From: Verrucomicrobiota bacterium | Lineage (GTDB): Bacteria; Verrucomicrobiota; Verrucomicrobiia; Chthoniobacterales; Terrimicrobiaceae | Direction of reading: 5' to 3' | DNA length: 64,000 nucleotides | Assembly: GCA_017305195.1 (NCBI GenBank) | Contig: JAFKMU010000057.1 | Span: 1 to 64,000 of the forward strand | Shown: positions 53,525 through 61,508 of the stretch, piece after piece | Layout: every line of letters begins with the position of its first letter | How positions within the stretch are numbered: position 1 is the stretch's first letter | Program-made: the position numbers and the translations under genes | Notes under the pieces: model-generated | The model's input: only the letters and a program-made list of their open reading frames with translations | Told to the model about the DNA's origin: nothing | Database searches by the model: none

Positions 53525-54613
53525 CTAGCGGCGGGTGCGGCGGGCGGCCTTGCGCGGCACCTCGCCATTCACCGTTGCTCCTTCCTGCGGGCGCGTGGTT
53601 TTACCATCCCTCCACACTCCCTCCACCAGAATGCGGATCGGCGTGGCCGGCGGCCCCTGCTCGCCGCGCTGGAGCATCTCGACCAGATTGTCGACCGCGG
53701 TGCGCCCGATCATGATCCCGTTCTCGTAAACTCCCGAGAGCGTCGTATCGTCGACAGCCAGGCTGAGATTGGCCAGCCCGACATCCTCGGGTATCCGCAC
53801 TCCCATTTTCCTGATCCAGCGCGCCACATCAAATCCGCCCAGAAACAGGATCACATCCGGCGACGTCTTTCGAAACCACCGCTCGATCGTTTCCTCCGGG
53901 GGATTAATGGACGGGTCAAAACACGGCTCGATCCGCTGCTCCTGCGGATTCTTCTTGTGATAGAGCCAGTGCCCGATTGAGTAGGCATTATCGACCTTGT
54001 CATCGTGTCCCTTGTGCACATACAGCCCGATGCGTTTGTAGCCCAGTTCCCTCAGCTTCGCGAATGCCAGATTGGCGGAGTGAATCTGATGATTGGTCAC
54101 GAGATCGAAAATGCGCGGATACAGGCTGTATCCAAAGGTGATGACCGAGAACCACTCGTAGGCCAAGGGCAGCCACGTCCCCGCCGCTGGCTGGGGAGCG
54201 AGCAACAGCCCGCGAATTCCCCGGTTACGCAGGATGCGCGATAGCTGTTCCGGCGTCAGCTTGTCCCGCTTCAGGCTGAACTCCTCGACATTGTATCCCA
54301 GCTCGCGGGCTCGCTCGGTCGCCCCCTGGAAATACTCCTCAAACGTCGGCTGATCCCGCAGCCGATACTCGCCCGACCAGTTGTCGACCCAGGCGATCGT
54401 CGACTGGTAATGCGCCTGAAGCTTGGCCTTGCGATAGGCATTGAGGGCCGATAAGGCGGCGTCCGGCGCATATCCGAGACGGTTCGCCACGGCCTTGATC
54501 TTGTCTTTGACCTCTTGGGAAATTCTGGGGTTGTCCCGCAGGGCCATGCTCACTGTGCTGTAGTGCACGCCCACCTCCTTCGCGATATCGCGCAGGGTTA
54601 CTCGCTGGATCAT
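53525..54613 (-). CDS. LacI-family transcriptional regulator
   Basis: The 362-residue protein has the LacI HTH and hinge (VTLRDIAKEVGVHYSTVSMALRDNPRISQEVKDKIKAVANRLGYAPDAAL), then a periplasmic-binding-protein-like sensor: GIRGLLLAPQPA, ITFGYSLYPRIFDLVTNHQIHSANLAFAKLRELGYKRIGLY, PDVILFLGGFDVA, EDVGLANLSL and GIMIGRTAVDNLVEMLQRG. This is the Verrucomicrobia-type extended LacI. It is divergent from the dehydrogenase gene; palindromes next to both starts suggest autoregulation. Probable targets are the secreted hydrolases and transport genes in this locus. Confidence 0.88.
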   Translation of the reverse strand: MIQRVTLRDIAKEVGVHYSTVSMALRDNPRISQEVKDKIKAVANRLGYAPDAALSALNAYRKAKLQAHYQSTIAWVDNWSGEYRLRDQPTFEEYFQGATERARELGYNVEEFSLKRDKLTPEQLSRILRNRGIRGLLLAPQPAAGTWLPLAYEWFSVITFGYSLYPRIFDLVTNHQIHSANLAFAKLRELGYKRIGLYVHKGHDDKVDNAYSIGHWLYHKKNPQEQRIEPCFDPSINPPEETIERWFRKTSPDVILFLGGFDVARWIRKMGVRIPEDVGLANLSLAVDDTTLSGVYENGIMIGRTAVDNLVEMLQRGEQGPPATPIRILVEGVWRDGKTTRPQEGATVNGEVPRKAARRTRR

Positions 54614-54627
54614 GTCAACAGTGTGAG
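54614..54627. promoter_or_regulatory. candidate LacI operator at the lacI-type start (degenerate)
   Basis: GTCAACAGTGTGAG matches the palindrome GTCAACAGTTTGAC at 12 of 14 bases and abuts the regulator's start codon, a position suited to autorepression. Confidence 0.45.
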
Positions 54628-54691
54628 CTCCTCCCCACCCAAGTCAACCCTGCCGTATTTCGGCCTCGCCGTCAGCGCAATCCAACAGCAA

Positions 54692-54705
54692 CTCAACAGT
54701 TTGAC
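54692..54705. promoter_or_regulatory. candidate LacI operator between the regulator and the dehydrogenase
   Basis: CTCAACAGTTTGAC differs from the perfect site at 48161 (read on the other strand) at one base. It is about 50 bases before the dehydrogenase start at 54757. Confidence 0.55.
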
Positions 54706-54756
54706 TTGAATGCCGCTCGCGGCCGATTCCCGCCCGGGGCTTACTGGTTAAGTCCG

Positions 54757-55794
54757 ATGCTCCAGACCCTGACCTCCGATCGCAAGCCGCAGACTCCCGC
54801 CTCCGGACGGATCGTCTTGTTGATCGACAAAAAGGAAGCCGATCTATTCTTCCCCGGCGGGTTTTCCCTCCCGGGAGCCGAGGTATTTGAAGCGCACGGA
54901 GCCGGGCTCGACGGGCTGATCGACCTGCCTCTGCTGGGCAGCCTCGAGCCGGATGTCGTGGTAACCAGCTGGTCCACACCGCATTTCCCGGAGAGCACCC
55001 TTTCCGAGATTCCGTCGCTTCGTTATCTCTGCCACACCAGCGGATCGGTGCGCACCCTGCTGCCGCGCCGTCTCATTGAGCAAGGCCTGGTGGTGACAAA
55101 CTGGGGCACGCTCGCCGCCGACACCGTGGCCGAGCATGCCCTGCTGCTGATCCTTTCCGGCCTGCGGCGCTCTCCGGAATGGCCCGACATCATCGCGGGG
55201 AAACGGCGCTGGCAGCCGTCGCCGATCCGCACGCGCACTCTGTATGGAAAACGAGTGGGCATTCATGGCTTTGGCAATGTCGCTCGCTCGCTGGTCCACC
55301 TCCTCCGCCCGTTTGGCGCCAGGATCTCCGCCTTCTCGACAGGAGTGCCGCTCTCTCACTTCGCAGAGTACGAGGTCAGCTGGAGCGACAGCCTGGAGTC
55401 GCTCTTTGCATCAAATGAGATCATCGTCGACTGCGAGGCGCTCAACACCGAGACCCGGGGATGCGTCTCCCGCGCGATCCTGGAGTCGATGCCTCCCGGG
55501 GCGCTCTTCGTCAATGTCGGTCGCGGGGCCATCGTGGACGAGACAGCCGTAGCGGACCTCGCCGCATCCGGCCGGCTGTATGCCGCGCTCGATGTCTACG
55601 ACGTCGACCCCATCGCTCCGGACTCCCCGCTCCATGCGGTCGATGCCATTGTGAAGTCCCCTCACATCGCCGGCCCCACCTCGGATCAGTTCATACGATG
55701 CGGCGATCTCGCCCGGAGAAACATCGCCGCCTTCCTGCGGGGCGAACCGGTTTCCGCCAAGGTGACTCTGGAAATCTACGACCGCGCGACGTAA
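54757..55794 (+). CDS. D-2-hydroxyacid dehydrogenase
   Basis: The 345-residue protein has the NAD-binding fold KRVGIHGFGNVARSLVHLLRPFGARI, substrate Arg in FVNVGRGAIVDETAVADL, the Glu position in ALDVYDVDPI (Asp here) and His in VKSPHIAGPTSDQ. The Glu of the usual relay is replaced by an aspartate-containing sequence. It belongs to the formate/glycerate dehydrogenase superfamily; the keto-acid substrate is not evident. It is divergent from the LacI gene and probably starts an operon with the two genes that follow. Confidence 0.8.
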   Translation: MLQTLTSDRKPQTPASGRIVLLIDKKEADLFFPGGFSLPGAEVFEAHGAGLDGLIDLPLLGSLEPDVVVTSWSTPHFPESTLSEIPSLRYLCHTSGSVRTLLPRRLIEQGLVVTNWGTLAADTVAEHALLLILSGLRRSPEWPDIIAGKRRWQPSPIRTRTLYGKRVGIHGFGNVARSLVHLLRPFGARISAFSTGVPLSHFAEYEVSWSDSLESLFASNEIIVDCEALNTETRGCVSRAILESMPPGALFVNVGRGAIVDETAVADLAASGRLYAALDVYDVDPIAPDSPLHAVDAIVKSPHIAGPTSDQFIRCGDLARRNIAAFLRGEPVSAKVTLEIYDRAT

Positions 55795-55853
55795 TCTCGG
55801 CAGGGATCGGCGGCTGCTCCAAAAGCCGCCGCCCTCCGGCAACACCCCCCCCC

Positions 55854-57083
55854 ATGAAGCCGCATCTCCTGTTTTGCCTTATCCTCTTTCTCTGCGTTGC
55901 CGGAGCGGGGCTCCTGCGTGCCGATGCATCGAAGCCCGCCTACCTCGACCCGAACTACACCGGCCCGGCCGCTCCGGGCGAGGTCCTTCCCGCCATGGAA
56001 CTGCCAGCAAGCCAGGCCTTCACCCATCCCGGCATCCTGCACAGCCAGGCTGATCTCGATTTCGTACGCAAGCAGCTCGCCGCCGGAGAGGAGCCCTGGA
56101 CCTCTGCCCTCGCCGCCCTGCGCGCCGACGAGTACACCCGCCTCGATTACCAGCCCAGGATCACGCCGGTCATCAATCCCCACGACAAAAGCGTCGGCAA
56201 TCTCATGAAGGATGCCACGGCTGCCTACGATCACGCCCTCCTCTGGTCTCTCACCGGCGAGCGAGCCCATGCCGACAAGGCCATCCAGATCCTCGACGCC
56301 GCCGGGAGCAAGCTCCTGTCCATCGACCTCGGTCGTCGCGACCAGGGAAAGGTCACGGCGGGATTCACCGGCGGCAAATACGCCAGCGCCGCGGAACTCA
56401 TCGCCCATTACCGCCAGCCCGACGGCTCGACGGCCGGATGGTCCAGCGACTCTGCCGAGAAGTTCCGGCAGATGCTCGCCACCGTCTTTCAGCCCCGCCT
56501 GAAGGGATTCAAGCCCGAGTTCAACGGCAACTGGGACGCCAGCATGATGGCCTCGATGATGGCGATCGCCGTGTTCTGCGACAATCATGAGATGTTCAAC
56601 GAAGCCCTCTCCTACTTCCTCAATGGACAGGGCAACGGAGCGATCACGCATTATATTTACCCGCACGGCCAGAATCAGGAATCTGCCCGCGACCAGGTCC
56701 ATGGCCAGATGGGCCTCGCGGCGCTCGCCGCCTGCAGCGAAACCGCACGGCAGCAGGGGCTCGACCTCTACTCCGTCGCCAACAACCGGCTGGCGGCCGG
56801 ATACGAGTACATGGCTCGCTATCTCGCCGGTCACCCTGTTGAGGTGGTCGGCGATGCGCCGATCAGCGAAAAAGGGCGCAAGGAGTTTCGCCCGGGCTAT
56901 GAGCTCATCTATCAGCACTACGTGATCGAGAAAGGCCTCGATCTCCCCTACGTGCGGGAGGCCGTCCTGAAGCGCCGTCCCGAGGGCATGGACTTGATCA
57001 TCCTGCCTTGCTGGGGCACGCTCGCCGCGTATCGAGGTCCCGCCATACCTCAGGCTCCATCCCCCGCCCCCACCATCCCGTGA
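55854..57083 (+). CDS. secreted alginate-lyase-family (PF05426-like) protein
   Basis: The 409-residue protein has a signal peptide (MKPHLLFCLILFLCVAGAG) and an all-alpha toroid pattern: FTHPGILHSQADLDFVRKQLAAGEEPW, AAYDHALLWSLTGERAHADKAIQILDA, FNGNWDASMMASMMAIAVFCDN, GNGAITHYIYPHGQNQESARDQVHGQMGLAALAACSETARQQG. These are typical of the alginate lyase superfamily domain, with the likely catalytic His and Arg in HGQNQESARDQVH. It would cleave uronic-acid-containing polysaccharide by elimination. It sits 59 bases after the dehydrogenase. Confidence 0.78.
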   Translation: MKPHLLFCLILFLCVAGAGLLRADASKPAYLDPNYTGPAAPGEVLPAMELPASQAFTHPGILHSQADLDFVRKQLAAGEEPWTSALAALRADEYTRLDYQPRITPVINPHDKSVGNLMKDATAAYDHALLWSLTGERAHADKAIQILDAAGSKLLSIDLGRRDQGKVTAGFTGGKYASAAELIAHYRQPDGSTAGWSSDSAEKFRQMLATVFQPRLKGFKPEFNGNWDASMMASMMAIAVFCDNHEMFNEALSYFLNGQGNGAITHYIYPHGQNQESARDQVHGQMGLAALAACSETARQQGLDLYSVANNRLAAGYEYMARYLAGHPVEVVGDAPISEKGRKEFRPGYELIYQHYVIEKGLDLPYVREAVLKRRPEGMDLIILPCWGTLAAYRGPAIPQAPSPAPTIP

Positions 57084-57097
57084 ACCTGCTTCCTCCC

Positions 57098-57928
57098 ATG
57101 TCCATTTTTCGCCTCCAGCCCTGCAAATCGCTCGGCCTCGCCGTCGCGATGGTTGTCATATTCAGCCTGGCTGGCGAGTCACGAGCGCAACTCCTTGAGT
57201 GGAAATTCGACGAGGAAAGTGGAGAGGTTGCCGAGAGCTCCGGCACCGCGGGCTCCGCTCCATTGACGATGAAGAGTGACAAACTGTCCGTGAGTCTCTT
57301 CACCCCGGATGCCGGGGGCGCTTCCGGAAAGCCCGGAGACCGGGCCTTTGACTTGTCCGGAGCCAGCGGCATGGGTGCGAATAATCCTCCCTACAAGGGG
57401 CCTGTCGGCATCGCCAAGCCCAACACCGAGGGCCTCTCCGCTCTCGGCGGCCTGGAGTCCCTGACGATCACGGGATGGTTGAAACCATCCTCCACTCTCA
57501 CGGGAGCTGCCCGGATCGTGGTCGCAAAGACTTTTTCCGTCCAGGCGGGCAGCAGCGGCGAGTTGCAATTCGCCGTCATCCCCGACAGCGGTCAGCCCAT
57601 TTATGTGAATAGCGCCCCCCGGTACACCGAGATGGGCATGTGGATGTTCTTCGCCATCACCTATGACGGCACCCGTACCATGGACAACGTAAACTTTTAC
57701 GTGGGAGCCACTGGAGCCGGGCTGGAACTCGTCTGCACCCTCTCCATCGACGGCGGCAAACTCCCCCCGTTTTCCGGCGGCCTGGAAATCGGAAACTCCT
57801 CGGCCGGGGTGCGTCCCTTTCAGGGCATGATCGACGACCTGGCCATCTACGGCGCAGAAAACGGAGCAGATGGCGCGCTGTCCCAAGCGAAGATCGAAGA
57901 GATTTACAACAAGATCGCCAAACCCTGA
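57098..57928 (+). CDS. secreted LamG-domain protein
   Basis: The 276-residue protein starts MSIFRLQPCKSLGLAVAMVV with a signal peptide ending SRA, and has one LamG domain: LLEWKFDEESGEVAESSG, LESLTITGWLKPSS, MGMWMFFAITYDGTR, VNFYVGA, FQGMIDDLAIYG. It closely parallels the LamG protein at 2713-3558. Only 14 bases separate it from the lyase-like gene, so they are probably co-transcribed; it may help bind the polysaccharide. Confidence 0.75.
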   Translation: MSIFRLQPCKSLGLAVAMVVIFSLAGESRAQLLEWKFDEESGEVAESSGTAGSAPLTMKSDKLSVSLFTPDAGGASGKPGDRAFDLSGASGMGANNPPYKGPVGIAKPNTEGLSALGGLESLTITGWLKPSSTLTGAARIVVAKTFSVQAGSSGELQFAVIPDSGQPIYVNSAPRYTEMGMWMFFAITYDGTRTMDNVNFYVGATGAGLELVCTLSIDGGKLPPFSGGLEIGNSSAGVRPFQGMIDDLAIYGAENGADGALSQAKIEEIYNKIAKP

Positions 57929-57956
57929 ACCACGCCTGCCTCCGGGCTGAATCACC

Positions 57957-59219
57957 CTATCTCAATGGCCCTGGCAGAGCCTTCTCCGCCAGCGCGATGT
58001 GATTGACGGCGAGGACGGATTTCAGGGTCGGCGAGGCCACGCCGGTCAAATAAAGCTGCACCGAGCTGAACTTATGCCCGGCGATCTGGCCCGACTTGAC
58101 CACATCGAGAAAGCCCGCGCTCTCCTTGGTCCACGCCGCATAGTCCCACTCAAGGGGAATGATGAGAGCTCCGTGCTGATTCATCGCCAGTGGCGCACGC
58201 CGATAGTTAAAGACAGCCGAGATCGGCTGCGAGCGATTGATCGCCGCCAGCAGTTGCGCCTGGCGCGTGTACCGGATCGCCTCGGTCTCGGTCGAGGCCG
58301 CCGTGGCCAGCTTGATATATACCGCCCGTCCTATCGCACTGCGCAATTGCGCCAGGGAATCAACGATCACCGTCTGGTGCAGCGGCGACAAGGACGGGTT
58401 GTTTAGAAACGCATTGGCCTGCGCGCGCTCCACTCCCATCGCGAGAAGGATCTTGAGATTGCGCAGCCGCAAATCCGCAGGACTGAGGTCGCGCAGCGCC
58501 GCATAGGTCTGGCTGCCCGTATTGACGGAACGCAGCGTCAACCCCACCGCGCCACCGACCGGCATCAGCGCGCCCGTCAGCGTCATCTGCCCGGCGTAGG
58601 CCGCCCAGGCGATGCTCTTCAGCTCCTTTTGCAATTCCGGATTCGTCGAGTACGGATCGACGCCGAGACTGAGGGCGATCCCTCGCTTGGCTTTGCTAAA
58701 CCCGATCACGTCCTCCATCGTGGAGTCTTCGTACTTGGATTGTTTGCGTCCCTGCCCCACCTCTTTGACCGACTGGCCGATGCTGTTCACCGACTTCCAA
58801 AGGCCCTTGCCCATCTCGCCGACCGTCCCCACCGGATGTTCGATCAGATTTTGCGCCAGTGCCAGCGGACTCTTCGCCGCGCGCTGAAGCGCCTCCTTGT
58901 AGCTTTCGCTCCGGGAAACCTCGCGCAGCTTCGCGATGGCCTGGATCTCCGCGATTCGCTGGATCAGCGCCGTATTGCCCTCCGCCAGATTCACCCCGGA
59001 GTCCGGAGTGTCGATGGTGAAGTGGTTGAGCCCCTTGCTCGTCGGCACCGGCGGCCGAACGGCAAAGTTGTACCCCCGGTCAAACTCCGGCCGCAAAATC
59101 ACCCGCGCATCCAGCACCGGGGGCACCTCATAGGGAGGCAGCGGAGCCGGGGCAGGCGTCTGGGCATACGCGGAAATGGCGATAATGGAAAAAGCAAAGG
59201 CCGATAGAGAAGTTCTCAT
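57957..59219 (-). CDS. secreted protein of unknown function
   Basis: The 420-residue protein has a signal peptide (MRTSLSAFAFSIIAISAYA), a proline-rich start (PAPAPLPPYEVPPV) and a helical body with a glycine-rich hydrophobic stretch (MTLTGALMPVGGAVGLTL). Repeated charged-hydrophobic helices (IQRIAEIQAIAKLREVSRSESYKEALQRAAK) are seen. I recognise no family. It lies directly left of the inverted repeat that bounds the RNA-repair module and is transcribed leftward. Confidence 0.6.
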   Translation of the reverse strand: MRTSLSAFAFSIIAISAYAQTPAPAPLPPYEVPPVLDARVILRPEFDRGYNFAVRPPVPTSKGLNHFTIDTPDSGVNLAEGNTALIQRIAEIQAIAKLREVSRSESYKEALQRAAKSPLALAQNLIEHPVGTVGEMGKGLWKSVNSIGQSVKEVGQGRKQSKYEDSTMEDVIGFSKAKRGIALSLGVDPYSTNPELQKELKSIAWAAYAGQMTLTGALMPVGGAVGLTLRSVNTGSQTYAALRDLSPADLRLRNLKILLAMGVERAQANAFLNNPSLSPLHQTVIVDSLAQLRSAIGRAVYIKLATAASTETEAIRYTRQAQLLAAINRSQPISAVFNYRRAPLAMNQHGALIIPLEWDYAAWTKESAGFLDVVKSGQIAGHKFSSVQLYLTGVASPTLKSVLAVNHIALAEKALPGPLR

Positions 59220-59300
59220 GGAGGTATCTGGCAGAAAATGATGCGTTCGATGAACTGGGCGCTCTTTCTAGACAGAAGCTCCGCCGTTTTGCAACAGGTT

Positions 59301-59334
59301 GGTGTCTGTTCTTTTACCCCGGGCAGAGTTGTCG
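59301..59334 (+). repeat. left inverted repeat flanking the RNA-repair module
   Basis: This 34-base sequence begins GGTGTCTGTTCTTTTACCCC and ends CAGAGTTGTCG. A copy on the minus strand at 63387-63419 differs by one substitution (T for C at position 6) and one missing G. The two copies face each other across rsr, the tRNA-like elements and rtcB. Confidence 0.75.
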
Positions 59335-59410
59335 TGTTATTCTCTTGGCTGGCGACTGAGCACCTCGCTGAGTCAATGGCCCCGGCAGGCAATCGCCCAC
59401 CGGGACCACG

Positions 59411-60841
59411 TTACAACTGCACATCCTCGATCTTCCGGATCAGGGTCGACTTGTCGCTTTCCAGGAACTTGAGCATCTCCAGCGTCTTTTCGGAAAAACC
59501 CGACAGACAAAAGATGTCCCGCTCCGGGAACTGCAACGTGCCGTAACCCTGCAGGTCGAAAGAGAAGACCTTCGGCGACGCTCCGGTACGGCGTTTGTAT
59601 TTCTCAAACACCGCGGTCGGAGCCGCTCCGCCCATCCAGCCCTGCATATCGGAGAGCAGGATGATGCGGTCGTACGCCTTGTTTGCCATTTCGAAGACCG
59701 CGTGGAAGTTCGTTCCACGACCGGGCGCCTTCGATTCGATCACCTTCGCCAGGGTGAGCGTGGAGTCACGGCGATTCACCGTGAGATATTTGGCGTCGTC
59801 GCTGAAGATCATCATATCCGCCGAGCTGGCCTTGAGGAGCACCGAGGCAAAGAGCGCGCCGATCTTGAGCGGCTGCCCCTGCATCGAGCCGGAACCGTCG
59901 AGCGCCACCAGCGTACGTCCCGCAAAGACGGGGACATTGGCCAGCGACTTGTCGACCGCCTCGCTCAACGCCTCAACCACCTCTCCCGCCCGGGGCAGGT
60001 TTCCTGCCTCCAGAGCTTCGAGCGCAGTGAGGTACCGGAACGGAAGCACGAGCGACTTGCGAATGAGAGTTTCATCCGCCAGGAGACTCAGTACCTCGTC
60101 CACCACCTCGGGGGCCTGCGCGAGGATGTTGCGCTGGTTACGCAGGAGGGCGAAGTACCCGATCTTGCGAGAGCGAATCAGCTCCGCCCACGCCGCGGCC
60201 TTCAACTCCTCCGCCTCCTGCCCGTTTGCACCCGCAGTTCCCGCCTGGGTGAGCTTGACCTCCCACGTTTCCGCAGGAGCCAGCTCATCGCGCACCAGCT
60301 TGCGCAGCGCGTCGCTGTTGGGCGGGTGCAGCAGGTTCACGGCGTCGACCAGTTTGATCTCCGCCGATTCGCGACGGTACTTGGCGACCTGATATTCGTC
60401 GAATCGCGCCAGCGCCGCACCGAGGCCCTTTTTCAGGGCGTTCGGGATGGGCCGACCGTACATGGCAAGATGGCAGGCGAGGATCTCAAGCACGTCGTCC
60501 GGGCGTCGGACGACTTTCTCGAAAAACCGCCTCGTCCACTGCTCGCCCTTCACCGAGCGGGCCAGTTCACTCGCCACCAGATGCGACACCGAGCGCATGC
60601 CCGCTTCGTGACGGGCATACACTGCAGCCTTGGCGACAAACTCCTTGTCAGGCTCCGCCGCGATCAACTCCTTAAGCCGATCCACGGTCGCCTGCCCCGA
60701 GCGGTAGAACTGATCCTCCAACTGCGACGTCAGAAGGATCGCGACCAGTTCGCTCTTCGGCGATTCCGCAAAGGCTCGACCGCCGGCCAGATTCGTTACG
60801 TTTCCGCCTCGGAAACGCTTGAAGATTGCGTTGAATTTCAT
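59411..60841 (-). CDS. rsr: Ro60-family TROVE domain protein (Rsr)
   Basis: The 476-residue protein starts behind AAGGAGG. The TROVE/HEAT-like ring covers about 20-310 (GGRAFAESPKSELVAILLTSQ, FVAKAAVYARHEAGMRSVSHLVASELA, IGYFALLRNQRNILAQ, KSLVLPFRYLTALEAL). The C-terminal von Willebrand A domain carries a complete MIDAS site: VALDGSGSMQG, the Thr in PGRGTNFHAVF and the Asp in IILLSDMQGWMGG. Bacterial Rsr proteins bind misfolded and Y RNAs and partner with exonucleases. It is the last gene of the RNA-repair unit and is preceded by YrlA-like tRNA-like elements. Confidence 0.9.
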   Translation of the reverse strand: MKFNAIFKRFRGGNVTNLAGGRAFAESPKSELVAILLTSQLEDQFYRSGQATVDRLKELIAAEPDKEFVAKAAVYARHEAGMRSVSHLVASELARSVKGEQWTRRFFEKVVRRPDDVLEILACHLAMYGRPIPNALKKGLGAALARFDEYQVAKYRRESAEIKLVDAVNLLHPPNSDALRKLVRDELAPAETWEVKLTQAGTAGANGQEAEELKAAAWAELIRSRKIGYFALLRNQRNILAQAPEVVDEVLSLLADETLIRKSLVLPFRYLTALEALEAGNLPRAGEVVEALSEAVDKSLANVPVFAGRTLVALDGSGSMQGQPLKIGALFASVLLKASSADMMIFSDDAKYLTVNRRDSTLTLAKVIESKAPGRGTNFHAVFEMANKAYDRIILLSDMQGWMGGAAPTAVFEKYKRRTGASPKVFSFDLQGYGTLQFPERDIFCLSGFSEKTLEMLKFLESDKSTLIRKIEDVQL

Positions 60842-60916
60842 GGGTATTCACCTCCTTGTTTTGTGTTGTGTTAATGCGGCAACGCGCCGCGTGACGATCT
60901 GGGGAAAAGGGGTGCT

Positions 60917-61022
60917 GCCCGCAGAGAATTTCACCCGGAGTGAGACAGACCCTAGCGGGCGTGCTGGATTTCCGAGATCCACTCTACCGTTTCGAAGTAT
61001 CTCCGGGCTCGCTGCTGCGAGC
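60917..61022 (-). ncRNA. structured leader between the permuted element and rsr
   Basis: The RNA of this minus-strand stretch can form a tetraloop hairpin (GCTCGC, four bases, GCGAGC; 61007-61022) and a longer stem closed by GCCCGC (60960-60955) with GCGGGC (60922-60917). It contains GGAGATACTTCG, a variant of the GGAGTTACTTCG motif found before the elements at 61452 and 61165. The tail AGCACCCCTTTTCC resembles the ACCATTTTCC end of the tRNA-like genes upstream of rtcB. It may be a further decayed tRNA-like element or the rsr leader. Confidence 0.4.
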
Positions 61023-61078
61023 AGCAAAGGGACACGGGGAGTATGCTGAACGGAGAAACGGTCAATACAGTTTCCTGC

Positions 61079-61157
61079 ATCGACCACCTGCTCTACCCTT
61101 GAGCTACTCCGGCCTTTGACAGCCGGAGACCGGATTCGAACCGGCAACCTGGTCGAT
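61079..61157 (-). ncRNA. circularly permuted tRNA-like RNA (YrlA-type Y RNA module), copy A
   Basis: Read on the minus strand, tRNA parts occur in permuted order: a strand ATCGACC (61157-61151), T-arm GCCGG-TTCGAAT-CCGGT (61145-61129), acceptor 3' strand CTCCGGC (61128-61122), an 8-base connector, acceptor 5' strand GCCGGAG (61113-61107), TA, D-arm GCTC-AAGGGTA-GAGC (61104-61090), then GGTCGAT (61085-61079). The acceptor strands pair in 7 of 7 positions and the outer strands in 7 of 7 (8 with the next pair). The T-loop and D-loop keep canonical TTCGAAT and GG. Bacterial Y RNAs of the YrlA type have exactly such a closed-acceptor tRNA mimic whose anticodon side leads to the Ro-binding stem. 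Placement between rtcB and rsr supports this. Confidence 0.75.
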
Positions 61158-61159
61158 CA

Positions 61160-61186
61160 CTACGAAGTAACTCCATTCTCACTGCC
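61160..61186 (-). repeat. 27-base direct repeat before the permuted element A
   Basis: On the minus strand this reads GGCAGTGAG, two variable bases, then TGGAGTTACTTCGTAG. It matches 61447-61473 at 25 of 27 positions, so the two tRNA-like elements share the same leader. Confidence 0.7.
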
Positions 61187-61224
61187 CCGATAAGGAACTT
61201 TGGAAGAAAATCCGAAAAACAAAC

Positions 61225-61320
61225 CGTGCTTGCGCACGTCCGCTGCTCACCATGAGCTAACCCGCAGAGCGGGTGTTGGGATCGAACCAACTCCAACGAT
61301 TCCGAAGAATGTCCTTCGTC
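61225..61320 (-). ncRNA. circularly permuted tRNA-like RNA (YrlA-type), copy B
   Basis: The minus strand gives T-arm GTTGG-TTCGATC-CCAAC (61291-61275), acceptor 3' strand ACCCGC (61274-61269), a three-base loop TCT, acceptor 5' strand GCGGGT (61265-61260), TA, and D-arm GCTC-ATGGT-GAGC (61257-61245). So the T half again precedes the D half and the acceptor is a closed hairpin. After the D-arm comes a hairpin CGTGC-GCAA-GCACG with a GNRA loop (61238-61225). Before the T-arm is another hairpin CGAAG...CTTCG (61318-61303) starting GACGAAGG, which resembles the GNCGAA element I recall for Ro-binding stems of Y RNAs. Confidence 0.7.
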
Positions 61321-61362
61321 GCTACCCAAAACGATGTGGGGAGAAAGTTGGCCGGAGATATT

Positions 61363-61452
61363 GAGATGCGCGCTCGCGCCCGCATCTCGACGGGATTCGA
61401 ACCCGCGCCCAGTCCCGGATTACTCCCGGACTGCTCTACCTCTGAGCTACGA
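61363..61452 (-). ncRNA. tRNA-like element C (normal order, altered anticodon arm and acceptor)
   Basis: The minus strand reads TA, a canonical D-arm GCTC-AGAGGTA-GAGC, then an enlarged anticodon-arm hairpin (CAGTCC with GGACTG, plus an inner GG/CC and loop AGTAAT), then T-arm CGGG-TTCGAAT-CCCG. The strand that should close the acceptor instead forms its own 8-base-pair hairpin (GAGATGCG at 61388-61381 with CGCATCTC at 61370-61363). A normal 7-base acceptor cannot form well, so it is not a standard tRNA. It is the first element after rtcB and shares a leader repeat with element A. Confidence 0.6.
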
Positions 61453-61473
61453 AGTAACTCCAGCCTCACTGCC
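61447..61473 (-). repeat. 27-base direct repeat running into element C
   Basis: Partner of the repeat at 61160-61186 (25 of 27 bases identical). Here its last bases (TAG) are also the start of the D-arm of element C. Confidence 0.7.
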
Positions 61474-61508
61474 GCACTGGCAATACCATCACTGATGGCA
61501 AAGCTTGC

